The notes beneath the pieces are model-generated. The model ran no database searches, was not told the origin of the DNA, and saw only the letters and a list, made by a program, of their open reading frames with translations. A stretch of DNA of 15,340 nt from Acidimicrobiales bacterium. GTDB lineage: Bacteria; Actinomycetota; Acidimicrobiia; Acidimicrobiales; SZUA-35. The translations under genes were made by a program, and so were the position numbers. The stretch spans positions 1 to 15,340 of the forward strand of contig JAHECQ010000040.1 of NCBI GenBank assembly GCA_024641625.1, given 5' to 3'. Below are positions 1 to 6,185 of the stretch, piece by piece. Positions within the stretch are counted from its first letter, which is position 1. Every line of letters begins with the position of its first letter.

Positions 1-816
1 GATACGGGCCAGATTCCGAACAAGCTCGAGATCTTCGATGCCGACAGCATGGAGCCGATCGGGAGCGTCGAGTTCGCATCGACCGGCACCCTGGACATCG
101 CCATCATGCCCCAGGCAGGAGCACTCGTGGCCACCACCTGGTTCGACGGTGTTTCAGTCTTCGATCTTGCATCAGGCGAGAAGGTCACGACGCTGGACGA
201 GGTGGGCGACCAGGCCCGGTCGCCGAGTTTCAGCCCGAATGGGAAACGCCTGGCGATCGTCGATCGCAACGGAAGGCCGAGTGTCTGGAACACCGATGAC
301 TGGACTCTCGAAACAGCGGGGTTCGACAACCTCGACGAGCCACTCGTTGCCCTGCGCTATCGGCCGGGTGGCCAGGAGCTCGTGACCCTTGATCGAGATG
401 GACAGATCGCGATTCGAGACGCCCAGACCTACGAGCTCATCCGAACCTTCGCCACCACGTCGAAACTCGACAGCCCGGACGGACTCTTCGCCTTCGATGA
501 AACCGGCCGGTTCCTGCTCGCCGTGGCCGGTCCTTCGGTGACGCTGTGGGACGTTGAAGCGGGCGAGCAGATCGGCCGCCCCTTTCCGAACGACGAGGCG
601 AATGTCGTGGCCATCCAGGATGGCCCGGATGCCCCTCGGCTCGTCACCGCCGAGGGAAACTCGAGGCTCATCTGGGATCTTCAGGTGGACAACTGGTTCG
701 ACCTCGCCTGTCGCCTCGCCGGGCGGAACATGACACTCGATGAGTGGGAGCAGTACGGCCCGAGCGAGCCCTACGAGGCTACCTGCCCCCTGCGGCCCGA
801 AGCCGACGACGGGTGA
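1..816 (+). CDS. WD40-repeat protein, C-terminal part (5' end outside window)
   Basis: The reading frame is open from base 1, so the 271 residues seen are the C-terminal end of a larger protein. They form beta-propeller-like repeats with recurring blades such as LEIFDADSMEPIG, VSVFDLASGEKV, PSVWNTDDW, IAIRDAQTYELIR and VTLWDVEAGEQIG. After the last blade comes a tail with NWFDLACRLAGRNMTLDEW and a final EPYEATCPL. This tail is familiar from actinobacterial WD40 proteins that carry an nSTAND NTPase and often an N-terminal BTAD or winged-helix regulatory domain. The visible part would be the sensor or protein-interaction propeller. The N-terminal domains are not in the window, so a signalling-NTPase identity is an inference from the tail. 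Base composition matches the neighbours. Confidence 0.85.
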   Translation, partial: DTGQIPNKLEIFDADSMEPIGSVEFASTGTLDIAIMPQAGALVATTWFDGVSVFDLASGEKVTTLDEVGDQARSPSFSPNGKRLAIVDRNGRPSVWNTDDWTLETAGFDNLDEPLVALRYRPGGQELVTLDRDGQIAIRDAQTYELIRTFATTSKLDSPDGLFAFDETGRFLLAVAGPSVTLWDVEAGEQIGRPFPNDEANVVAIQDGPDAPRLVTAEGNSRLIWDLQVDNWFDLACRLAGRNMTLDEWEQYGPSEPYEATCPLRPEADDG

Positions 817-863
817 TCGGGGTCGGTGGCCTGCGGCGTCTGAAACAAGTTTGAAATGCCTCT

Positions 864-880
864 GCTTCATCGTCTGAAGC
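864..880. repeat. Small perfect inverted repeat downstream of the WD40 gene
   Basis: GCTTCA and TGAAGC flank a 5-nt loop, 48 nt after the WD40 stop and about 70 nt before the next start. There is no T-tract. It could be a weak terminator or an operator for the secreted-protein gene. Confidence 0.3.
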
Positions 881-935
881 TGTCCATCAGGACAACCCGA
901 CTCGGTTGGCAACACTGGGCGGGTCCGAGACGAAC

Positions 936-941
936 AAGGAG
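936..941 (+). promoter_or_regulatory. Shine-Dalgarno site AAGGAG
   Basis: AAGGAG lies 7 nt before the ATG at 949 and decides that start over the in-frame upstream ATG at 856. It is one of the few strong ribosome binding sites in this window. Confidence 0.75.
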
Positions 942-948
942 CGTTCGG

Positions 949-1446
949 ATGAAGCGCAAAGCAACGATGATTGTGGCCCTGCTGATGGTGGTGGCTTCCC
1001 TGGGACTGGCGATGCCGGCGTCGGCGTCAGCGTCGAACAAGGGTGGAACCCAGCAGATTGGTGGTGAGGCCATACCCGTCGACACGTGCAACGGGCTGTC
1101 CAGTTTGTTCACCTTCGAGATGACCGGCAGTCTGGTGGGCTGTTGGTACACCAACGGCTATGAGGTGGTGCAGAACACGCGGAGTGGCGTCTACCAGGAG
1201 CGAGGGACCGAAACGTTCGTGGGCTGTCTGGTCGAGGACGGGGTCGAGGTGGCTTGCGGCTCGTTCGACACGACCTACAAGTTCACCGCCAAGTTCGCCC
1301 CTGATGGCGCAGAGATCCACGGCCGATGCCAACATCCGCTGGCGTCAGGCCTCGAGGAGTTCCTCGGCGCGACCGGGAGGGTGGACTTCAAGGACGTGGT
1401 CGAAACCGGACAATTCTTCTACCGGGGTCACATCGATCTGGCCTAG
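949..1446 (+). CDS. Small secreted protein, possible AOC-barrel/DUF3224-like fold
   Basis: Encodes 165 residues. The start at 949 is chosen because of the AAGGAG site and because it gives a textbook signal peptide: MKRK, a hydrophobic core VALLMVVASLGLA, then a likely cleavage site near ASASA (about residues 24-27). The mature part is about 138 residues, with five cysteines (contexts DTCNG, GCWY, GCLV, ACGS, GRCQ) and no later membrane segment. The segment from ACGSFDTTYKFTAKF to LGATGRVDFKD resembles the strand-rich 'GxxG-barrel' of allene-oxide-cyclase-like or DUF3224 proteins, but that match is weak. Five cysteines suggest two disulfides plus one free thiol. It stands alone between the WD40 gene and a convergent operon. 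The function is unknown. Confidence 0.75.
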   Translation: MKRKATMIVALLMVVASLGLAMPASASASNKGGTQQIGGEAIPVDTCNGLSSLFTFEMTGSLVGCWYTNGYEVVQNTRSGVYQERGTETFVGCLVEDGVEVACGSFDTTYKFTAKFAPDGAEIHGRCQHPLASGLEEFLGATGRVDFKDVVETGQFFYRGHIDLA

Positions 1447-1464
1447 GTGAGCAGTCACACTCGA

Positions 1465-1512
1465 GTCGGGGATCCCGGTTGTTGCGGTTTCACAATGATC
1501 GGGACCCCCGAC
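1465..1512. terminator. Long-stem hairpin between convergent genes (candidate bidirectional terminator)
   Basis: GTCGGGGATCCCG (1465-1477) pairs with CGGGACCCCCGAC (1500-1512), 12 of 13 positions, around a 22-nt loop. It begins 19 nt after the stop of the secreted-protein gene. The opposite-strand VOC gene ends at 1615. There is no U-run on either side, as is common in high-GC actinobacteria. Confidence 0.5.
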
Positions 1513-1554
1513 CAAGCCGGACTGGCCGAAGCAAGTCTCCAGCGGATCGGCATT

Positions 1555-1572
1555 GGCCAGAACCGACTGGCC
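1555..1572. terminator. Short GC hairpin downstream of the VOC gene
   Basis: GGCCAG (1555-1560) and CTGGCC (1567-1572) form a 6-bp perfect stem with a 6-nt loop, about 42 nt beyond the stop of the minus-strand VOC gene. It may serve as that operon's terminator. It lacks a U-tract. Confidence 0.35.
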
Positions 1573-1614
1573 GGACGCGGCACCCAGGACCTTGCTCGTT
1601 GCCCGCCGATGGAG

Positions 1615-2082
1615 TCACCCGTTGGTCGGCAGGCGTTGATCGAGCTGCACCGGGTTGCCGTCGGGATCCTTCAAGATCGCGGTGATCAGCCTGCCCGACC
1701 CTGCCGGTTCGCCATAGGCGGCGGCGTCGGCTTCGGTGGGCTGCAGGATGGCGCGGTAGCCCCGCTCCACTGCTCGGGTGAACATCTCGGTCACGTCGTC
1801 GACCCAGAAGGAGAAGTGGTGGGTTCCCAGCTGGAGGATGCGGGGCGGTTGACCATGGGGAGTCCGGTCGAGCAACTGGTCGAGGACCACGAAGAACTCG
1901 TCGGGCCCCTGGTGCAGGCGAAGGTAGACGGCGCGGCGCCGGTAGGCGTCCTGCGGCCCACCGAATGCTCCTTCCTCCACGTCCAGCGTGACGGTCAGAC
2001 CGAGTAGATCCCGGTAGAACCCGAGCGACGCCTCCATGTCGGTGACGCCGACGGCCACATGGGAGAATCCTCTGACTGCCAT
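1615..2082 (-). CDS. VOC superfamily (glyoxalase/bleomycin-resistance fold) protein
   Basis: Encodes 155 residues with the two beta-alpha-beta-beta-beta modules of the vicinal oxygen chelate fold. Module 1 starts at FSHVAVGVTDMEASLGFYRD (candidate metal ligand H8). Module 2 starts at THHFSFWVDDV and ends with DPDGNPVQLDQ. The family includes dioxygenases, isomerases and thiol-transfer resistance proteins. Substrate cannot be read from sequence. The position that is usually the last metal-ligand Glu (as in DPDGNxxEL) is Gln here. The start at 2082 is chosen because MAVRGFSHVAV begins at the usual place and the ATG shares one base with the upstream stop (TGATG), which implies translational coupling with the membrane protein gene. 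A longer in-frame extension to 2187 would lie wholly inside that gene. Confidence 0.85.
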   Translation of the reverse strand: MAVRGFSHVAVGVTDMEASLGFYRDLLGLTVTLDVEEGAFGGPQDAYRRRAVYLRLHQGPDEFFVVLDQLLDRTPHGQPPRILQLGTHHFSFWVDDVTEMFTRAVERGYRAILQPTEADAAAYGEPAGSGRLITAILKDPDGNPVQLDQRLPTNG

Positions 2083-2804
2083 CACACGCGCTCGGTCACG
2101 ATTCGCACCTCGAAGGTCAAGCCACAAGCCTCGCACACGGCCGGCTCGCCGGCACCCGATGAGGACTGGGCCACGGGTCGCCCGCACGATGGGCAGAACC
2201 GAACCGATGTCGGATCAGCCGTGACCCTCTCCCGGACCCCGTCTTGATCGCGGAACGAGAATCGGTTCAGAACCGGGATCAGGAGTGTCATCGCCGCCGC
2301 CAACACTCCCTCGATGCCGAGCAATCGGGGGTACCAGCCGACATCGGGTTCGGCCCACAGTCCCACGATCACCGTGACAGCCAACAAGGCGAGGAGAACG
2401 TCGCTCATCGGCAGCAACCAACGGAGACGGGCCGGAGGGGTGACCAAGGCAAGGCTCGATGCCAAGGTGGCTGCCGCGGCCACCACCAGGAGTGATCCGG
2501 CCAGCTTGAACCAGCCGTCGTCGCCGGCCTCGGTCCACATCAGCACGATGTAGAAGGCGAACCCCGTGGCACCGGCAACGGCACCAACCAGCGGGGCCGG
2601 CCACAGCGCCCGTCTGCGGGAGGCCGGAACGTTGACCAGCACGCTGAGCATTGCAGCCGAGACCAGGAAGCTGGTGCCGAGGATCTTGCGTTGGGTCTCT
2701 CCGAAATCGCCCGACAACAGAGCCCAGATGCCGAGGACCGCGTTCGCCAGGACCGATCCGACGAACAGACTCAGCAGCACGGTTGCCGCACGGCGTTTCC
2801 TCAC
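2082..2804 (-). CDS. Multipass membrane protein with C-terminal zinc ribbon
   Basis: Encodes 240 residues from a GTG start. A basic N-terminus (VRKRR) leads into about six hydrophobic segments, for example VLLSLFVGSVLANAVLGIWAL, APLVGAVAGATGFAFYIVLMW, LLVVAAAATLASSLALV and LLALLAVTVIVGLW. A soluble tail follows with two CxxC pairs (C204/C207 and C224/C227), a likely zinc ribbon facing the cytoplasm. I do not recognise the family. GTG 2804 is preferred because GATACT lies 6 nt upstream with an extended TG, which gives a leaderless transcript. The alternative ATG at 2885 would add 27 residues encoded partly by a 16-bp minisatellite with no protein-like character. The stop overlaps the start of the VOC gene, so the two are co-translated. 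Confidence 0.7.
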   Translation of the reverse strand: MRKRRAATVLLSLFVGSVLANAVLGIWALLSGDFGETQRKILGTSFLVSAAMLSVLVNVPASRRRALWPAPLVGAVAGATGFAFYIVLMWTEAGDDGWFKLAGSLLVVAAAATLASSLALVTPPARLRWLLPMSDVLLALLAVTVIVGLWAEPDVGWYPRLLGIEGVLAAAMTLLIPVLNRFSFRDQDGVRERVTADPTSVRFCPSCGRPVAQSSSGAGEPAVCEACGLTFEVRIVTERV

Positions 2805-2810
2805 GGGGCG

Positions 2811-2819
2811 AGTATCCCA
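2811..2819 (-). promoter_or_regulatory. Extended -10 promoter for a leaderless transcript (membrane protein gene)
   Basis: On the minus strand TGG-GATACT (2819 to 2811) is followed by exactly six bases and then GTG (2804). That spacing puts the first transcribed base at or next to the start codon. No convincing -35 or Shine-Dalgarno sequence is visible. Confidence 0.5.
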
Positions 2820-2868
2820 GGCCGACTTCGAACCTTCATCATCGAGTCCCTCGTCCACGCAGCCGACA

Positions 2869-2923
2869 CCAGCCCAGTGCTCCACCAGCCCAGTGCTCCA
2901 CCAGCCCAGTGCTCCACCAGCCC
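2869..2923. repeat. 16-bp tandem repeat (3 full copies plus 7 bp)
   Basis: The unit CCAGCCCAGTGCTCCA occurs perfectly at 2869-2884, 2885-2900 and 2901-2916, with a partial copy at 2917-2923. The period of 16 is not a multiple of three, so it is not coding repeat. It sits between the divergent starts at 2804 (-) and 3011 (+), outside both predicted promoters. I recall similar GTGCTCCA/TGGAGCAC minisatellites from other environmental genomes. Confidence 0.9.
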
Positions 2924-2998
2924 TGGCTCCGGTGATCGTCGAGATGGACGAGAGCCGCGAGTGATGGCCGACTCGGGCGCGGCCCGGAGGGGTTGGGT

Positions 2999-3004
2999 TA
3001 GGTT
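2999..3004 (+). promoter_or_regulatory. -10 element TAGGTT for a leaderless transcript
   Basis: TAGGTT is followed by exactly six bases and the ATG at 3011. No ribosome binding site is present. The same arrangement recurs at 7508 and 14769. Confidence 0.55.
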
Positions 3005-3010
3005 CTGTGG

Positions 3011-3586
3011 ATGGATCCGATTGCTGCTCTCGCCGTCGCCCGAGATGAGTTCCAGGCTCGACTGGAACTGATCGAACCCGATGATTGGGAGCGGCCTACC
3101 CCTTGCGCCGAGTGGAACGTGCACGACCTCGTCAACCATGTGTTCCTCGGGACGCGCATGTCGGTCCAGTTGCTCGAAGGAGCGACGCGGGACGAGGTGC
3201 TGGCCGGATTGGGCGACGATCTCGTCACCGATCGCCGGCGCGTCGTCGACGCGTTCGTCGTGCTGGCCGACCGAATGCACCAACTGTTTGCGGCGGACGG
3301 GGGGCTGAGCGGAACGGTGAGCCATCCCATGGGCGACATTCCGAAGCAACTGTTCGTCGGGTTCCGAATCGGCGACTACACGACCCATGCATGGGACTTG
3401 GCTCGGGCCATCGGGGCCGATGAGTTGCTCGACACCGAGCTGGTGGCGCGGGTCTGGGACGATCTGCAGCCCGTGCGCGACATGGTGGTACACAGCGGCA
3501 TGTTCGGAGAGGGACCATCGGGGACGATTCCTGACGACGCCCCGCTCCAGACCCGATACCTGGATCTCACCGGTCGCCGGCCCTGA
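3011..3586 (+). CDS. TIGR03086-family (DinB/MDMPI-like) metal-binding protein
   Basis: Encodes 191 residues of the actinobacterial TIGR03086 type, related to mycothiol-dependent maleylpyruvate isomerase and the DinB four-helix bundle. Diagnostic blocks are TPCAEWNVHDLVNHVF (residues 30-45, with candidate metal ligand H43), DYTTHAWDLARAIGAD (about 122-137, with H126 and D129) and the C-terminal FGEGPSGTIPDDAPLQTR...LTGRRP. The family probably binds a divalent metal and may use mycothiol as a thiol cofactor; its substrates are mostly unknown. The length is typical. The ATG at 3011 follows TAGGTT by six bases, suggesting a leaderless mRNA. It is a single-gene unit, convergent with the NrtS-like gene. 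Confidence 0.88.
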   Translation: MDPIAALAVARDEFQARLELIEPDDWERPTPCAEWNVHDLVNHVFLGTRMSVQLLEGATRDEVLAGLGDDLVTDRRRVVDAFVVLADRMHQLFAADGGLSGTVSHPMGDIPKQLFVGFRIGDYTTHAWDLARAIGADELLDTELVARVWDDLQPVRDMVVHSGMFGEGPSGTIPDDAPLQTRYLDLTGRRP

Positions 3587-3627
3587 CCGCGCCGGCTCGA
3601 TCCGATCGCGGCCTCACCCGGCGCGTC

Positions 3628-3650
3628 CGCCGGCCTCGTGATGGCCGGCG
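3628..3650. terminator. Perfect 8-bp GC hairpin between convergent genes
   Basis: CGCCGGCC (3628-3635) and GGCCGGCG (3643-3650) form a perfect stem with a 7-nt loop. It lies between the stops of the TIGR03086 gene (3586, +) and the NrtS-like gene (3660, -). It is a likely bidirectional terminator without a U-tract. Confidence 0.55.
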
Positions 3651-3659
3651 TCGGCGTCG

Positions 3660-3995
3660 CTAGGTTCGCCGTGGGCGACGGGTGGCGGTGAGCACGCCGT
3701 AGTTGGCGACGCAGAACGGAACGAGATAGGTGGAGACCGACTTGATCCAGGTGGAGGTTGTGGCCTTGCCGGACATGACGACGTCGAGTTGGTTGATGCT
3801 GAAGAGGATGGTGCCGACGATGATCGCCACCGAAACGGTGCGCACCAGGTGCGGGCGGTAGAGGACCAGGCGCAAGGCCTCGCTCGGGGTGGCCCATTCG
3901 ACCTTCGGTGCGGGGACGGCAGGCTCGAGCAGATCGGCCGGGCTGTCCGAGGTTCGTGAGGTGTGGTTCGTCGGTTCAGACTGCGATCGTGGCAC
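3660..3995 (-). CDS. Small two-TM NrtS-like (nitrate/nitrite transporter) membrane protein
   Basis: Encodes 111 residues from GTG 3995. The conserved part begins around residue 36 (TPSEALRLVLYRPHLVRT). It contains two membrane segments: about 54-72 (VSVAIIVGTILFSINQLDVV) and 86-104 (SVSTYLVPFCVANYGVLTAT). This matches my recollection of the NrtS family, small proteins shown in cyanobacteria to transport nitrate and nitrite, and the INQLDVV and LVPFCVxNYG motifs fit well. Transport of nitrate here is by family only; no nitrate reductase is near. The first ~35 residues are low-complexity and not conserved. The start is uncertain because no Shine-Dalgarno is visible: the frame stays open upstream into the PEP-utilizing gene, and GTG 3995 is the only plausible start codon in the gap. 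It lies 64 nt after that gene and may be its last operon member. Confidence 0.7.
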   Translation of the reverse strand: MPRSQSEPTNHTSRTSDSPADLLEPAVPAPKVEWATPSEALRLVLYRPHLVRTVSVAIIVGTILFSINQLDVVMSGKATTSTWIKSVSTYLVPFCVANYGVLTATRRPRRT

Positions 3996-4059
3996 GAGAG
4001 CGCAAACCGCTCGGGGTCGGCGGTTCTTCCCCAGAGCGTCGAGCGGTACTCGCGTTGGG

Positions 4060-5529
4060 TCAAATGCTGCCGACTGACACCGATCCCGATGCGGTATCGA
4101 GGGTGATGACGTCGCCCGTGCGAATCGTGCGGGTAGCGCCGGTCGCGGCCAGGATCGCCGGGATCCCGAACTCTCGGGCCACGACTGCGGTGTGGGCGAA
4201 GGCGCCTCCGGCGTCGGTGACCACGCCGGCGGCGATCGAGAACAGCGGAGTCCATGCCGGGGCGGTCGCCGGAGCGACCAGGATCTCGCCGGGCTGGAAC
4301 GAGTCGAAGTCGTCCGGACCGAGGACGATCCGGGCGACACCGGTGACGGTGCCGGGGCTCGAGCCGACACCGGTCACGATCACCCGAGCATCGGTCGGGG
4401 GCTCGGATCGCAGGCCCGCCATGATGCTGTCGACTCGCCTCCACTGGCGAACCGGTTTACCGATCGACAGCGGCGGCGCCATCGCCTGGCGGTCGCGGCG
4501 AAGGGTCCGACGTTCGGTCACGACTTCGCACAACGCCGACGTATCCCCGGCCAATGCGGCCACGACCTCGGCTCGGGTGAGTTCGAAGACGTCTTCCTCG
4601 CTGGTGAGGGTGCCGACGTCGACGAGCGCGGCACCGATGCGGACCAAGCCGGCCCGCATCGCCGGCCAGGCCAGGGTGAACTCGTCCGCCATGGTTTCGC
4701 GCACCGGAATCCACCGGGCGAGCAGCGCGAGCAGGAGATCGAAGCGTTCCAGGGAGGCGTCGTCGCCGGCCAGTGCAGCGCGGCACGCCGTCTCGGCCTG
4801 AGTGCGGGACTCGACGAGACGACGGGTGATGGCGTCTTCGGGAGCAGCCATGATGCCGCGTTCGCCGGCGGTCGGCTCGCACCAGTCGAGGGTGACGACG
4901 GCGTGGGGGGAGGTTGCCGTGGGTTTGGTGTGCCCGAGGGTGAGGTCGAGTGGCCGGCAGTCGACCCGTCCGGCAAGGTGCTCGGCGAAGAACCGGATCA
5001 TCGCATACTCGACCTTTCCGGCGAACCCCATGGTTTGGACCATCCCGAGCATCAGGCGGCCGGTGGCCACCGCCATGAGGTCGACGGTGTCGACGAGCTC
5101 GCTCGGCGGACATGCCGGGATTCGACGCTCGGCGTCGGCGATCGTCGTTCGCAGCGCCGGGAGGTCGGTTGCCAGGTATCGCTCGTGTCCTGGGATCGCA
5201 ACCAGCCGTTCGACCGTCTCCGGGCGGGTGAACATACGGGCCATCGCCGACACGATCCTCGCCATCCGCAACGGTGATCGGGTGAGCATGCCGATCGGCT
5301 TGGACGGCATCGGATCGGTGCAGTAGACCCAACCGTTCACCACGACGACACCCGGCTTGGTGCCACTCCCGTACTCCTCCTGGGAGACCTCCGAGAAACC
5401 CCGGTCGAGTGCAGGAAGCAGCCAGGTCTCGCACGATCGGCTGACTGGTCCGGGGAGCCATTCGGCCAGCCGGAAGTCGCGGCGCCAGTGGCCTGGAAGC
5501 GGGGCCACCCAGTCGATCTGATCACTCAT
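4060..5529 (-). CDS. Stand-alone PEP-utilizing enzyme mobile-domain protein (no ATP-grasp)
   Basis: Encodes 489 residues. The C-terminal ~90 residues are the swivelling phosphohistidine domain of PEP synthase, PPDK and rifampin phosphotransferase: GEILVAPATAPAWTPLF, then GGAFAHTAVVAREFGIPAI with the candidate phospho-His at about H446, ending in GDVITLDTASGSV. The first ~390 residues are mostly helical and resemble the middle region of rifampin phosphotransferase-like proteins. They show no ATP-grasp nucleotide-binding motifs. In family members the His carries phosphate from an ATP-grasp domain to a substrate; here the donor domain must be elsewhere or absent. The start is fixed at 5529 because the ATG overlaps the TetR stop by ATGA; the longer frame to 5592 lies inside the TetR gene. 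Coupling to TetR suggests a stress- or ligand-induced enzyme, possibly drug-modifying. The substrate is unknown. Confidence 0.8.
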   Translation of the reverse strand: MSDQIDWVAPLPGHWRRDFRLAEWLPGPVSRSCETWLLPALDRGFSEVSQEEYGSGTKPGVVVVNGWVYCTDPMPSKPIGMLTRSPLRMARIVSAMARMFTRPETVERLVAIPGHERYLATDLPALRTTIADAERRIPACPPSELVDTVDLMAVATGRLMLGMVQTMGFAGKVEYAMIRFFAEHLAGRVDCRPLDLTLGHTKPTATSPHAVVTLDWCEPTAGERGIMAAPEDAITRRLVESRTQAETACRAALAGDDASLERFDLLLALLARWIPVRETMADEFTLAWPAMRAGLVRIGAALVDVGTLTSEEDVFELTRAEVVAALAGDTSALCEVVTERRTLRRDRQAMAPPLSIGKPVRQWRRVDSIMAGLRSEPPTDARVIVTGVGSSPGTVTGVARIVLGPDDFDSFQPGEILVAPATAPAWTPLFSIAAGVVTDAGGAFAHTAVVAREFGIPAILAATGATRTIRTGDVITLDTASGSVSVGSI

Positions 5530-6170
5530 TGGTCCTCCCACGGTTCGGGGATGTCGCGGGCGAGCTGGGCGAAGATCGCCCTCGCCGCCCATGCCTGGAT
5601 GCGGGTTGCTTCTTCGATGGTCAGGTTCCAGCGCTGGGCGATGATGGCCACCGACCGCATGCTCAGCGTGTGGTTGATGACTGCGGCGATGGCGCGCCGC
5701 TGCCCCTCGGGGAGCGACCGAAGCTGCGGTCGCTCCTCAAGGAGCATCTCGACGAGCTGCTCATCGCGTGCTCGCCGTTTGGCGTAGGACTCCGGATACT
5801 CGTCGATCCCGATCTCGTGCTCGCTGACGCGTAGCGGGCCGAGTCGTTCGGTCCACCGCTGTCCGACCTCCTCGATCGCCTGGGCGTAGGTCTCCAGATC
5901 GGTCACGTGTCTCTGCAAGCCGAGGCCCACCGGAAGCTCCTCCGCGTACGCCCGATCGAGGTCCGCCTTGGTGGGGAAGAACCGATAGACGGTCCGCTCC
6001 GAGACACCGGCGATCTCGGCGATGCGGGCGTAGGTGATGAGCGACGGGTCGATCATGCCTCCGTGGATCAGCTCGATCTCGGCCATCGCTTCGATGATGG
6101 CCCGTCGTGTCCGTTCCCGCTTGCGTTCCCGCAATGAGGGTTGATCACCGGTTGCGTCGCTCGTCGTCAT
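5526..6170 (-). CDS. TetR/AcrR-family transcriptional regulator
   Basis: Encodes 214 residues. A basic N-terminal tail (RERKRERTRRAI) precedes a TetR-type helix-turn-helix at about 46-65, ITYARIAEIAGVSERTVYRF, followed by FPTKADL, the usual start of helix 4. The C-terminal ~140 residues are the helical ligand-binding and dimerisation domain, which is too variable to name an inducer. The gene lies 15 nt after the membrane protein gene and overlaps the PEP-utilizing gene by ATGA, so it is internal to an operon. The twin palindrome at 6879-6916 in front of the operon is the obvious target, which would make it an autorepressor. That link is an inference from position. No strong Shine-Dalgarno is seen, so translation may be coupled to the gene in front. 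Confidence 0.93.
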   Translation of the reverse strand: MTTSDATGDQPSLRERKRERTRRAIIEAMAEIELIHGGMIDPSLITYARIAEIAGVSERTVYRFFPTKADLDRAYAEELPVGLGLQRHVTDLETYAQAIEEVGQRWTERLGPLRVSEHEIGIDEYPESYAKRRARDEQLVEMLLEERPQLRSLPEGQRRAIAAVINHTLSMRSVAIIAQRWNLTIEEATRIQAWAARAIFAQLARDIPEPWEDQ

Positions 6171-6185
6171 GATCCGATGTCGGTC

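Noticed and set aside
172..915. Long open frame on the minus strand opposite the WD40 gene
   Set aside because: It mirrors a real coding region in high-GC DNA, and its translation has no domain-like pattern while the plus-strand frame has clear WD40 blades.
1447..2007. Plus-strand frame starting right after the secreted-protein stop
   Set aside because: It runs through the terminator-like hairpin and then antisense to the VOC gene, and its sequence looks like no protein family.
2805..2885. 27-residue N-terminal extension of the zinc-ribbon membrane protein from ATG 2885
   Set aside because: Encoded partly by the 16-bp minisatellite. GTG 2804 has a matched -10 element and gives a normal basic N-terminus before the first membrane segment.
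2869..2923. Possible CRISPR array
   Set aside because: The repeats are directly tandem with no spacers and only 16 bp long, and no cas genes are near.
3661..3673. TAGGTT followed by GTG on the plus strand
   Set aside because: Spacing is only four bases, the GTG opens no convincing gene, and it lies inside the 3' end of the NrtS-like gene.
4192..5277. 361-codon open frame on the plus strand opposite the PEP-utilizing gene
   Set aside because: Rich in Arg, Gly and His with no recognisable motif. The minus-strand frame has a clear phosphohistidine domain and an ATGA-coupled start.
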